Of a stretch of DNA of 64,000 nt, positions 47,261 through 54,804 are shown one piece after another. Position 1 is the stretch's first letter. Every line of letters starts with the position of its first letter. A model generated the notes under the pieces. It saw only the letters and a list, made by a program, of their open reading frames with translations, had not been told where the DNA came from and made no database searches. Made by a program: the position numbers and the translations under genes. The stretch spans positions 1 through 64,000 of the forward strand of contig NZ_JPOJ01000004.1 in NCBI RefSeq assembly GCF_000733855.1, written 5' to 3'. Origin of the DNA: Methylomicrobium agile (GTDB lineage: Bacteria > Pseudomonadota > Gammaproteobacteria > Methylococcales > Methylomonadaceae).

Positions 47261-48133
47261 ATGGAATTGCACCAAATCCGTTATTTCTTGGCGGTCTGCG
47301 ACCACGGCAGTTTTACCCGCGCCGCCCAATTCAGCTATATTTCGCAGCCGTCGTTGACCCAGGCCATCAAAAAGCTGGAAGATGAATTAGGCGGTGAATT
47401 GTTCACCCGGGACCGTTCAGGGTGTTTATTGACGCCGCTCGGCCGTATGGTCGAGCCTAATTTACGGAAAATATACAAAGAAACCTTGGCCACCAAGGCC
47501 GAGGCGATCCGCTTTACCCGGTTGAACAGTGTTCCGCTGCGGATAGGCATGATGGAAACCGTCGGCGCCCAACGGTTAGGTCCTGTCTTTGCCCATTACC
47601 GACAAGAATTTCCCCATATCGAATTTGAACTGATTATCGGCATGGAGGCCGATTTGCTGAAGCAACTGGAAGCGGATTTGCTGGATTTGGTGATCAGCGC
47701 CCCGACTCAACTCTTGGCATCGCCGTTTGAGTCAACGCTGCTGTATACGGAACGCTACGTCGTGGCTTTTCACAGCAGCCACCGTTTTAATCGCCTGTCC
47801 CGGATCGACTTGAAAGACATACAAGCGGAAGCGTATCTGGATCGGCTCAACTGCGAATTAAGGGAAAAACTCAAAGCAGTCTGCCAGGATCATGAGATCA
47901 ACCTCTACGCTTCTTATCGAAGCAACAGCGAAGACTGGATCATCAACCTGATTCGCGCCGACCTTGGCGTCGCCTTGATGCCGGAGTATACGCTGCCTTT
48001 GAACGCTCAGGACGTGCAGTGCCGCTATTTAGCCAATCCTGAAATCAGCCGCCAGATTTATGCCATCTGCTTGCCGCAAAGCCGCAAAAAAGCCGACATT
48101 AAGGCGTTGCTTGCAAGCTTATCCTATCTTTAA
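47261..48133 (+). CDS. LysR-family transcriptional regulator
   Basis: 290 residues. The N-terminal winged HTH (MELHQIRYFLAVCDHGSFTRAAQFSYISQPSLTQAIKKLEDELG) is followed by a periplasmic-binding-like effector domain (PLRIGMMETVGAQRLGPVFAHYRQEFP...DLVISAP). Divergent from the EthD/AhpD/hydrolase cluster with a palindromic T-N11-A box between them, so it most likely controls that cluster in response to an unknown small molecule, possibly oxidised or aromatic. Confidence 0.92.
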   Translation: MELHQIRYFLAVCDHGSFTRAAQFSYISQPSLTQAIKKLEDELGGELFTRDRSGCLLTPLGRMVEPNLRKIYKETLATKAEAIRFTRLNSVPLRIGMMETVGAQRLGPVFAHYRQEFPHIEFELIIGMEADLLKQLEADLLDLVISAPTQLLASPFESTLLYTERYVVAFHSSHRFNRLSRIDLKDIQAEAYLDRLNCELREKLKAVCQDHEINLYASYRSNSEDWIINLIRADLGVALMPEYTLPLNAQDVQCRYLANPEISRQIYAICLPQSRKKADIKALLASLSYL

Positions 48134-48255
48134 CTGATTTCTTGAACTCGGTCTCCAGTCAAAGTTTGGCGACAGCTTTCCAGAACTCTAATGCTCCGCC
48201 TCCGACAGCCGATAGAGGTCTTTTCTATCGCGACATCCCAGGCAAGCAGATCGAA

Positions 48256-48434
48256 TCCTGATACGCCACATAATGCCAAAAAATCTACGCTAACTCATGC
48301 AAAACATTACACTGATGCGCCAAATAATTCCTAAATCTCTACGCCAAATAATGTAGAAAATTACAGGGGAAGGGGACGTCCTGATGCGCCAAATAATGCC
48401 AAAAAATCTACGCCAAATAATTTAGAAAATTACA
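48256..48434 (+). repeat. ACGCCAAATAAT repeats, copies A to C
   Basis: Three tandem-like units of about 55 bp (48256-48311, 48312-48366, 48380-48434). Each has CTGATRCGCCAAATAAT-type and ACGCCAAATAAT boxes, then an AT-rich tail with the inverted repeat TAATTTAGAAAATTA. The fourth copy at 37850-37906 is on the other side of the mer island. No gene is present in 48134-48492. Confidence 0.75.
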
Positions 48435-48492
48435 TCCGGCTCTAGGCGTGCCCTTGTTCCATAAACTCCCTTTTTTGAAAGGGGCGTCAGCC

Positions 48493-48879
48493 TCAGGGAT
48501 GGGCGTTGGGAGAGGGCGTGGCGTTTTTATCGAGGGTAACATCTGGCAAAACATCCATCTCCATTGAGGCCAGTCCTTTCAAAAGGATCGGCGGTCTGTC
48601 AGGAAACTCGGCTACCAGTCGCAATTCACCGCCCATCGCCTTCACATAACTGCGCAAAGTCGAGAGCAGTAAGTCACTTCTTTTTTCCAGGCGAGAAACG
48701 CTTTCCTGCCGGACACCCAGCACTTCGGCCAGATGTTCCTGCGTCAAGGCCAAAGCCTGCCGTAAATCGCGCAGGGATTTTTCTTCGGCCACCAGTTCTG
48801 CTGTCATCGCCGCGATTTTTTCCCGGCGTTCGAGGCTTAAAGACGCCATTTTGTCTTTTAAGGTTGTTGTCATTGTCAT
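48493..48879 (-). CDS. higA: XRE-type antitoxin (HigA-like)
   Basis: 128 residues with an HTH_XRE domain (LRDLRQALALTQEHLAEVLGVRQESVSRLEKR) and a C-terminal region LLSTLRSYVKAMGGELRLVAEF, typical of antitoxins paired with HigB/Gp49-like toxins. It follows its toxin gene with a 4-bp overlap, the toxin-first order of higBA loci. Confidence 0.88.
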   Translation of the reverse strand: MTMTTTLKDKMASLSLERREKIAAMTAELVAEEKSLRDLRQALALTQEHLAEVLGVRQESVSRLEKRSDLLLSTLRSYVKAMGGELRLVAEFPDRPPILLKGLASMEMDVLPDVTLDKNATPSPNAHP

Positions 48880-49238
48880 CTCTTTTCCCGCTCAAGATGG
48901 GCTATGTGATCATCAAACCGGGCATCTGCCTTCTGAATCAGCTGCCGATAAAACCGTTTCTCGCTGCCGCCGGATTTATCGCCGCCCACCAACATAATTG
49001 CCTCACGTTTGGGATCGAAAGCGAAAGCAAACCGCCACACGCCGCCGTCGGCATCGAACCGGAGTTCTTTCATGTTGGCGTGCTTCGAACCTTTGAGGGT
49101 ATCCACGCGCGGGCGATTGAGCTGAGGTCCAAATTGCTCCAGCAACCCGGCATGCGCCAATAAGCTGTCCTGCACTTCCTCCGGAAGTTCACCGAACTCG
49201 GCATCGAAGGCTTCATGAAATTTAACGCTCCAAGTCAT
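48876..49238 (-). CDS. higB: HigB/Gp49-like RelE-fold toxin
   Basis: 120 residues of the phage Gp49/HigB family. Core MKELRFDADGGVWRFAFAFDPKREAIMLVGGDKSG is the family hallmark (strand with R followed by F-x-P...D). Members are ribosome-dependent mRNA interferases. Toxin first, antitoxin second, ATGA overlap. Confidence 0.88.
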   Translation of the reverse strand: MTWSVKFHEAFDAEFGELPEEVQDSLLAHAGLLEQFGPQLNRPRVDTLKGSKHANMKELRFDADGGVWRFAFAFDPKREAIMLVGGDKSGGSEKRFYRQLIQKADARFDDHIAHLEREKR

Positions 49239-49301
49239 AGATTGATTATGCCTAGCAAAAAATATGCAGTCAAGGGCATATTATGTGAATGATAATGACT
49301 T

Positions 49302-49613
49302 TCATCTGGGTAATTTTTCTACATTATCTGCCGTAGCTTTTTTGGGATTATTTGGCGCCTTAGGATTCGGTTTTCTTGCTTTGGGTATAGCGCGCTCAAA
49401 CTCCGCCAGGGCCGCGAAGAGATGGAAGACCAACTTCCCTCCGCTCGTGGTTGTATCGATGGCTTCGGTAACGCTCTGAAGTCCATCGCCCATGCCTTCA
49501 AGCGGCTCAATCTTTTCAATCAGGTGCTTGAGCGAGTGGCCAAGCCAGTCCAACCGCCAAACCATGAGGTTTTTTTTAAAAAGATATATTATGTATTTAC
49601 AATGTATGCACAT
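49302..49613 (-). pseudogene. Serine recombinase fragment
   Basis: Only the middle of a resolvase catalytic domain remains (LMVWRLDWLGHSLKHLIEKIEPLE...SVTEAIDTTTSGGKLVFHLFAALAEFERA), clearly related to the gene at 10241. The active serine region and the HTH are absent and the flanks are unrelated. Dead remnant. Confidence 0.8.
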
Positions 49614-49656
49614 ATCGGCTATATAAAGAATATAATTTTTAATTATGGAGGCCTCG

Positions 49657-49956
49657 ATGCCATCATTCGAGACAAACGAAAGCAGCGGTCAAACACGCGA
49701 CGTCAATATCAATATCCGCGCGAAGCGCAGGCAACGTGACCTGATTGATCAGGCCGCCGCGCTGCTCGGAAAGTCGCGCTCGGACTTTATGTTGGAAAGC
49801 GCCTGCCGGGAGGCCGAAGACGTGTTGCTGGATCAGCGCGTGTTTACGCTTGATGCGGAAGCGTACGAGAAATTTATCGCTCTGCGGGATGCGCCCCCCA
49901 GCGACAATCCCAGGCTGCGCAAATTAATGACAACCCCAGCTCCGTGGGAGCTGTAA
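49657..49956 (+). CDS. tacA: DUF1778 (TacA-type) antitoxin
   Basis: 99 residues from the ATG at 49657, which has GGAGG 6 bp upstream. An N-terminal ribbon-helix-helix (INIRAKRRQRDLIDQAAALLGKSRSDFMLESACREAEDVLLDQ) is followed by the toxin-binding tail (FTLDAEAYEKFIALRDAPPSDNPRLRKLM). Neutralises and represses together with the GNAT toxin that starts 1 bp after its stop. Confidence 0.9.
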   Translation: MPSFETNESSGQTRDVNINIRAKRRQRDLIDQAAALLGKSRSDFMLESACREAEDVLLDQRVFTLDAEAYEKFIALRDAPPSDNPRLRKLMTTPAPWEL

Positions 49957-49957
49957 T

Positions 49958-50461
49958 TTGCCTGATTCACAAAAATGGCGTGCGCCGGAAGCGTTGACGG
50001 CCGATCACGATGTTTCCGGTTTCGACTGTGGCGAGGCAGTACTTGATCTGTGGTTGAAACACACGGTGCTACGTAACGAAAGGCGCAATGCTTCGCGTAC
50101 CTATGTGCTTTGTGTCGAGCAGCGGGTGGTTGCCTACTACTGTCTCTCGACAGGATCGATTACCAGCGAACTGACGCCAAGCCGTATGCGCCGCAACATG
50201 CCGGACCCTATTCCGGTGATGGTGTTGGGGCGACTGGCAATTGCCCTGGCTTGGCAGCGCCAAGGCTTCGGTAAAGCCCTGTTGCACGATGCGATTTTAC
50301 GCGCGCTGCACGTTTCCGAAATGATCGGCGTCACGGCGCTGATGGTTCACGCTCTCTCCGATCAGGCTGTGCAGTTTTATCAAGCCCAGGGCTTTCAGCC
50401 ATCGCCGATGAGTCCCCGCACTCTCTTTCTGTTGCTTCAAGACATCCGCAAAGCCATATGA
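49958..50461 (+). CDS. tacT: GNAT acetyltransferase toxin (TacT-type)
   Basis: 167 residues, TTG start. GNAT fold with the acetyl-CoA loop VMVLGRLAIALAWQRQGFGKALLHDAI and the C-terminal ALSDQAVQFYQAQGFQPSP. TacT-type toxins acetylate aminoacyl-tRNA and stop translation. Overlaps the next gene by 4 bp, which is unusual as these operons normally end with the toxin. Confidence 0.9.
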   Translation: MPDSQKWRAPEALTADHDVSGFDCGEAVLDLWLKHTVLRNERRNASRTYVLCVEQRVVAYYCLSTGSITSELTPSRMRRNMPDPIPVMVLGRLAIALAWQRQGFGKALLHDAILRALHVSEMIGVTALMVHALSDQAVQFYQAQGFQPSPMSPRTLFLLLQDIRKAI

Positions 50462-50988
50462 CAGATCAAAACGACCCGCAAAGCATACTTTCGCTTGTTG
50501 ACGCCGAAATGGCCGCCATCGAGGCACTGGACGAGGCGCTGATAATGGAAGTCGTCGGGGTGACGATGGCTTTAGATGAACTCCGGAAAGCCTTGGATGT
50601 GCTGGAAGCCCATCTGGATGAACGGGCGTTTGAAGAAGCCTCCCAGGTCGGCTATCAGGACGTGGCGCATCATTTTGTGTATCTGCAAAGAACCTTAGCC
50701 GGGCTCCAGACGGCCGCGCAGCAAAAGGCAGCGCTGATCAGTACGCTCGCGCAAGAGGCGAACGCGGCCTATGAAAACGTGGCGCCTTATGTCGAGGAGA
50801 AGATGCAGTCGGCCCTTAAAAAGACTGAAACTATTACACTTTCGGCGGAGGATCAGCGCCTCTTCGTCGAAACGTTGCTCAACCCACCCGAGCTATCCGA
50901 AGCGCTTCAGCGTGCTGTCCAGAAACATCGGGAGTTGTTTGGCGATAATAAACCCTCACCTTACCCACGTGGTCATCAAAAGCCCTAA
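50458..50988 (+). CDS. Third gene of the tacAT operon with DUF1778-like tail
   Basis: 176 residues, not recognised as a whole. Mostly helical and acidic. The C-terminal segment TITLSAEDQRLFVETLLNPPE, then SEALQRAVQKHRELF, strongly resembles the toxin-wrapping tail of DUF1778 antitoxins, but the N-terminus is not a ribbon-helix-helix. It may bind the GNAT toxin as an extra inhibitor or link it to another partner. Starts inside the toxin stop (ATGA). Confidence 0.7.
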   Translation: MTDQNDPQSILSLVDAEMAAIEALDEALIMEVVGVTMALDELRKALDVLEAHLDERAFEEASQVGYQDVAHHFVYLQRTLAGLQTAAQQKAALISTLAQEANAAYENVAPYVEEKMQSALKKTETITLSAEDQRLFVETLLNPPELSEALQRAVQKHRELFGDNKPSPYPRGHQKP

Positions 50989-51120
50989 TTTCTAATTCTG
51001 TAAAATCCGCGCTCCTCTTTGTCTGTTAGCTTGATTGGAAGCGCGGCAAAAATTCGTCGAATGGTCGGAGGGTTCTTCGGCCCCATCTGAAAAGCTCAAG
51101 GTCATGGCGAGCATGATTTT

Positions 51121-51609
51121 TCAGCCTAACGGCTCTCCAATCCATACTGTAATCCTGGACCATTGATCCAGTATTAATGCAGGTTTTGCGGTTTCAAGAA
51201 GGCGCCATAGGCGCACCTGCCCATCAGGTTCCGGTAGCCAATCGTCGAGGATGATCGAATGCTCGAACGACTGACGGGCAACAATGGCCGTCAGAACCAT
51301 ATCGGCGATTGCCCGGTAATGATCGGCGGCGTAGATCGGCCCGGGCGGCAGCTCCAAGCGATAGGGTTCCAAGCGTGCCCGCGCATCGAAAATACCTGCA
51401 TCGCCCAATAAGGGCTTGGTATTCAGCAAGTCGTCGCCAACGAGCTGGTACGGCCCTGGCGGACGACCGGCAGTCCCTTCGAAGGTCTCGGAAAAATGCC
51501 AGTCGCCCGTCCCCTCGGGCGCCGGGATGTTCAGTGCAGTTAAGCCGGTCAGATAGTGGTCTTTTGTGGTTTGAGGGAATGAGGATATTTTAGGAGTTAA
51601 AAAAATCAC
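51121..51609 (-). CDS. Hypothetical protein downstream of traJ
   Basis: 162 residues, no family recognised. Contains PAPEGTGDWHFSETFEG and a central region PGPIYAADHYRAIADMVLTAIV, with no membrane segment. The start overlaps the traJ stop by 4 bp, so it is co-expressed with traJ in the place where RP4 has traI. It does not look like a relaxase: no His-triad motif is visible. A type of plasmid-borne conserved protein is plausible. Confidence 0.6.
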   Translation of the reverse strand: MIFLTPKISSFPQTTKDHYLTGLTALNIPAPEGTGDWHFSETFEGTAGRPPGPYQLVGDDLLNTKPLLGDAGIFDARARLEPYRLELPPGPIYAADHYRAIADMVLTAIVARQSFEHSIILDDWLPEPDGQVRLWRLLETAKPALILDQWSRITVWIGEPLG

Positions 51610-51983
51610 GACTCAGCCCTCGGCCGCACCACGCTCTTGATGGCATCCCGCATCACTGCCTGGGTCCCTTCAATTTTCCAGAGCAGCGCTCGAATAGTCG
51701 ACTCCCCAAACTGCGCGGTTTTGACATCGTTGGTAAGCCACAATTTGAGCAAGCCGCCCAGCCGGCCTAAATCGCCGTTGATTCGCATCAGGTCGTCAAT
51801 TTTCTCGCCATCGACGACGCCCTTGGGTTCGTAACCGAACCCAAGGGTCAACAGGTACGACGACAGTGGCAGTCCAACGCGAGCAGCGTTGGACTCGATC
51901 GGTTGCCGCTCTTCGGGCAGGCAATAGACCTTGATCGGTGGACTGTCTTTTCTTGTGGTTGGTTTTTCTCTTCCATAGGTCAA
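51606..51983 (-). CDS. traJ: TraJ-like oriT-binding protein
   Basis: About 125 residues. The stretch PPIKVYCLPEERQPIESNA, then GLPLSSYLL and RINGDLGRLGGLLKLWLTND, then RALLWKIEGTQ, closely follows IncP TraJ, a ribbon-helix-helix-like protein that binds oriT and recruits the TraI relaxase. It lies next to the RP4-like oriT in the RP4 orientation. The start is unclear: a TTG at 51983 is in frame, while a better ATG (51973-51975) is one A short of being in frame, so a homopolymer error is likely. Confidence 0.88.
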   Translation of the reverse strand: MTYGREKPTTRKDSPPIKVYCLPEERQPIESNAARVGLPLSSYLLTLGFGYEPKGVVDGEKIDDLMRINGDLGRLGGLLKLWLTNDVKTAQFGESTIRALLWKIEGTQAVMRDAIKSVVRPRAES

Positions 51984-52003
51984 TCGCTTTTTCCGGCGGT
52001 AGC

Positions 52004-52110
52004 CGGTGCCTCGCAGAGCAGGATTCCCGTTGAGCACCCAGTGCGAATAAGGGAAGTGAAGTAGGAGCTCCGGTTTACCGGTGGGCCTACTTCACATATC
52101 CTGCCCGCCT
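52004..52110 (+). other. oriT: RP4-like oriT next to traJ
   Basis: Upstream of traJ: CTCGCAGAGCAGGATTCCCG, GTGCGAATAAGGGA, the inverted repeat GTGAAGTAGG (52056-52065) with CCTACTTCAC (52086-52095), then the nic motif TATCCTG/C with the predicted nick between 52103 and 52104. Spacing and sequence follow the RP4 oriT. About 180 bp beyond nic also occurs inverted at about 480-660. Confidence 0.88.
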
Positions 52111-52389
52111 TTCAGCATGGTTTTCTGTGGGGATACAGGTCTGTAATCCGATGATAAACCTATGCCAGTCCAATGGAAAATAAAAAAAACCGCGGAATCC
52201 AGGAATTTAACGCGCTTCCTGACCAGTTTCCGCACGAAATACACGCGAAATACAGCGGTTTACTTATGCTTTCCACATACCCAAAGTCATCATATTTCAA
52301 ACGACATCAAGGGGTCAGAAATAGCCAGTCATTAGGATCAGTACTTTAGTACCGCGCCCATCAGGCCTCAGCTAAATCATCTTGACGCT
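52111..52389. repeat. oriT-flanking duplication and gene-free stretch
   Basis: Up to about 52270 this is a diverged inverted copy of the flank of the other oriT (about 480-640 and 57065-57225): shared blocks include TTTCAGCATGGTTTTCTGTG, AATCCAGGAATTTAACGCG and CGAAATACACGCGAAATACAG. Nothing recognisable from there to 52389. Confidence 0.7.
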
Positions 52390-52719
52390 TTGCCTGATGA
52401 GGTCCGCCAAATGCTGGTGATCGGCGGCGTGATCTGGGGCAACAATACAGCGGACGATTTCTTTTTGCAAAGCCACGGCGTGGCGACTCCGAACGCCTTC
52501 TGGAAGGTGATCGTGCGCGGATCCGGCCAGGACGAGCGCGCGATCGCCTGGATCGTGCCGAATTCGGCGCAGGCGACGAAAAAGAACCTGGACCGCTATC
52601 TGGTCACCGTCGACGAGATCGAGCGGCTGACCGGCGAGAAGATACCGGTCGCGGATTACGCCAAGCATGACAAGCCCTCGGCTTCCTGGATGATTCCAGC
52701 CGGATGCGATAAAGGCTAA
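52390..52719 (+). pseudogene. C-terminal fragment of a DNA/RNA non-specific endonuclease
   Basis: 109 codons. VATPNAFWKVIVRG...AIAWIVPNSAQATKKNLDRYLVTVDEIERLTGEKIPV matches the C-terminal third of NUC1/EndA-type nucleases. The catalytic DRGH region is missing and upstream frames are closed, so this is a remnant. It ends 10 bp before the KfrA operator. Confidence 0.8.
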
Positions 52720-52728
52720 AAAATTACG

Positions 52729-52762
52729 GTAATTATGATAATTACATAATTATCATAATTAC
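52729..52762. promoter_or_regulatory. KfrA operator palindrome
   Basis: GTAATTATGATAATTA and its exact complement are separated by two bases, giving a 34-bp symmetric site. A further half-site GTGTAATT follows at 52773-52780 and a possible -10 TATACT at 52788-52793. It sits about 70 bp before kfrA, as expected for an autoregulated KfrA promoter. Confidence 0.75.
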
Positions 52763-52830
52763 ACTTTAATCAGTGTAATTTACCTGCTATACTTAACCTA
52801 TCCCCCCCACCACATGCTAGGAGTAACGCC

Positions 52831-53772
52831 ATGGCCGCACCTAAACTGACCGAAGATGAAGTCCACGCCGCATGCGTCGATATCGTGGCGCAAGGCGAGC
52901 GCCCCACCGCCTTGACTTTATTGGAAAAGCTAGGCCGCGGCAGCCTCACCACCATCACTAAATACCTGAATACCTGGCAGGCCACGGATGAGGCCCAGGC
53001 GTTGAAAAGCGAAGCGCTACCGGCAGTCGTCAAGGTTCCGGCGGAATTGTCGAGAGAAGGCGAGGATTTGCTGAAAAAGATGTGGAACACGGCCAAGGGG
53101 ATTGCCGACGAGGAACTGGAAATCCAGCGGGAAGCGTTGAAGCAGGCCGAGCAGGCCAACCAGGCTAAAGTCGAGGAGGCCTTCAAGTTTTCCGAAGTCC
53201 AGAACATGAAGATCGAGCGCCTGGAAGATGACTTTAATACCATCAGGAAGCAATTTGATGCCGAATATAAAGCCCATAAGGAAACTCGTGGTCATCTGGC
53301 AGAGGCCGAAAAAATCAATGTTGGGATTCTGAAGGACAACGACCGACTGCAGCACGAGATCGCCGAGCTGAAAAAGCAGCAGGCCGCGCTGGAGGAGGCG
53401 AACAAGACCGCTGTGCAGGAGAAACAGGCACTGCAAAAACAGCACGAGGAAGCGCTTAAAAAGAAAGACGCGGAAATAAAGACGCTCGACATGCAGGTGC
53501 ATAAGCTCCAGATGTCGCTGGACTCGGCCGTCAGCTCCAACGAGCAATTGAAAACCGATATCAAGGCCAAGGCCTCCGAGTTATCTAAACGGACCGTCGA
53601 AGTCGAGACGCTGAGCGTCCGTTATGAGTCTTCTACCGCTGAATTAAAGACGGCCAAAGCCGAGCTGAAAGCCGCGAACAAAGCGGTTTCCGATGCCGAA
53701 AAAATGGTCGCCAAGCTGGAAGGGCAGCTGGAGGTCTACGTGAGCCTTGAAGAGAAAGGGAAGCCGGAATAA
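52831..53772 (+). CDS. kfrA: KfrA-like coiled-coil DNA-binding protein
   Basis: 313 residues. The N-terminal KfrA_N domain (LTEDEVHAACVDIVAQGERPTALTLLEKLGRGSLTTITKYLNTWQ) binds DNA. From about residue 95 on there is one long charged coiled coil (repeated EELK/EALKKK heptads) to the end. KfrA proteins of IncP and related plasmids repress their own gene and help plasmid stability, perhaps as a filament. The palindromic operator lies just upstream. Confidence 0.92.
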   Translation: MAAPKLTEDEVHAACVDIVAQGERPTALTLLEKLGRGSLTTITKYLNTWQATDEAQALKSEALPAVVKVPAELSREGEDLLKKMWNTAKGIADEELEIQREALKQAEQANQAKVEEAFKFSEVQNMKIERLEDDFNTIRKQFDAEYKAHKETRGHLAEAEKINVGILKDNDRLQHEIAELKKQQAALEEANKTAVQEKQALQKQHEEALKKKDAEIKTLDMQVHKLQMSLDSAVSSNEQLKTDIKAKASELSKRTVEVETLSVRYESSTAELKTAKAELKAANKAVSDAEKMVAKLEGQLEVYVSLEEKGKPE

Positions 53773-53804
53773 AGTAAACGCGGCGTATTTAAACAGGGGG
53801 TAAG

Positions 53805-54361
53805 GTGCCAAGACTCTTTTTGTTTCCTTGGTTGGTTGCCATATTGATCTTTGTCGTCGGGTGCAGCATTACTGTCCAGCAGAAGCCGAATATCAACTTC
53901 CCTAAGCCGAGCGGTGCGCACGTGCTGATCCTTGGCGAATTCACGTCAGATCAGCCTGGATGGAAACCGCTAGAACCTTACTTTCGTAAAGAAATAGTGG
54001 AGTATCTCGTCGACCATAACGCTTTCGAAAGCGTTCTTGACGGCTCCGAGCATAAAAGCGATGCCCTGATGTTGACCGAAACTGTTAAGGGAAGTTGCCG
54101 AGGGGAGCGCCGCCGCGCGCGTTAATCGGCTTCGGAGCAGGAAAGGCAATGCTTAAAGGACAGTTCGAACTTCGGGACGCCTCTGGGAATACCCTGCTTC
54201 GGTTCGAGAGCCACGGCGCCGAATATGGAGGCGGGGGATTACTTTTCGGTGTTGCGGGGATGGCCGGCGCTATCGGGGGCAAGGAGCGCTTGATAAAGGG
54301 TTTTGCCGTTAATGTTGCAAATACCGTAATGCGCCGGTCAAAAGGGAAAAATCTCTATTGA
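53805..54361 (+). pseudogene. DUF4410-like lipoprotein, frameshifted
   Basis: GTG start after CAGGGGG. The first frame (53805-54125) has a signal peptide with lipobox (LIFVVGC|S) and the beginning of a DUF4410-type domain. The second frame (to 54361) continues the family pattern with LIGFGAGKAMLKGQFELRD and a glycine-rich stretch. The shift falls between about 54080 and 54125 in a GC-rich run (GGGGAGCGCCGCCGCGCGCG), so a sequencing error is as likely as true decay. An outer-membrane-type lipoprotein of unknown role. Confidence 0.7.
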
Positions 54362-54405
54362 GAGAGGAGAGGGGGCTAAAGAGAGTTCTTTCACTCGTTT
54401 CTCGA

Positions 54406-54437
54406 AAAACAACAACAAGCTCTTTTGTTGTTGTTTT
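54406..54437. terminator. Hairpin terminator between lipoprotein gene and origin
   Basis: A 13-bp perfect stem (AAAACAACAACAA with its complement) and a 6-base loop GCTCTT, ending in TTTT. The stem is AU-rich but long. Likely insulates the origin from upstream transcription. Confidence 0.5.
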
Positions 54438-54505
54438 AATAAACAACATATTTAAATATATTTAGCTTTCTGGAACCATTGCACGGCGCGGCCTGCAGCG
54501 ATTTT

Positions 54506-54702
54506 ATGTCACTGTTTAGGGGATGAAATGTCACTGTTTAGGGGATAAATCCGGTTTTTAATGTCACTGTTTAGGGGATCAATCGATTATTGCTGGTTAT
54601 AGTTTTTAAGCTATTGATTAATAATGCATTTGTTTTTGTTTATAATCGGTTTATTCCGTTAATGTCACTGTTTAGGGGATGAAATGTCACTGTTTAGGGG
54701 AT
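54506..54702 (+). other. oriV: Iteron origin of replication (oriV)
   Basis: Five identical 19-bp iterons ATGTCACTGTTTAGGGGAT at 54506, 54528, 54561, 54662 and 54684. Two pairs are spaced 22 bp, two helical turns. An AT-rich stretch (54582-54655) between iterons 3 and 4 could be the unwinding region. Directly upstream of the Rep gene. Confidence 0.93.
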
Positions 54703-54751
54703 GACTATCAAGCCAAAGGTGAGGGTCTTACGATGGGTAACGGCATCACCT

Positions 54752-54798
54752 ATTGTCACTTAAAAAACTCTTGTGTTGGGGTGACAATTTAATATAAT
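54752..54798 (+). promoter_or_regulatory. rep promoter and autorepression operator
   Basis: -35 TTGTGT (54771-54776), 16-bp spacer, -10 TATAAT (54793-54798). An inverted repeat ATTGTCAC (54752-54759) and GTGACAAT (54781-54788) straddles the -35 and shares TGTCAC with the iterons. Rep_3 dimers usually repress at such inverted half-iterons. Confidence 0.75.
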
Positions 54799-54804
54799 GC
54801 CTTC

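Noticed and set aside
54506-54702. Regular 19-bp direct repeats that could suggest a CRISPR array
   Set aside because: Repeats are too short, the 3-bp gaps in the 22-bp pairs are not spacers, and a Rep_3 gene follows directly. They are iterons.
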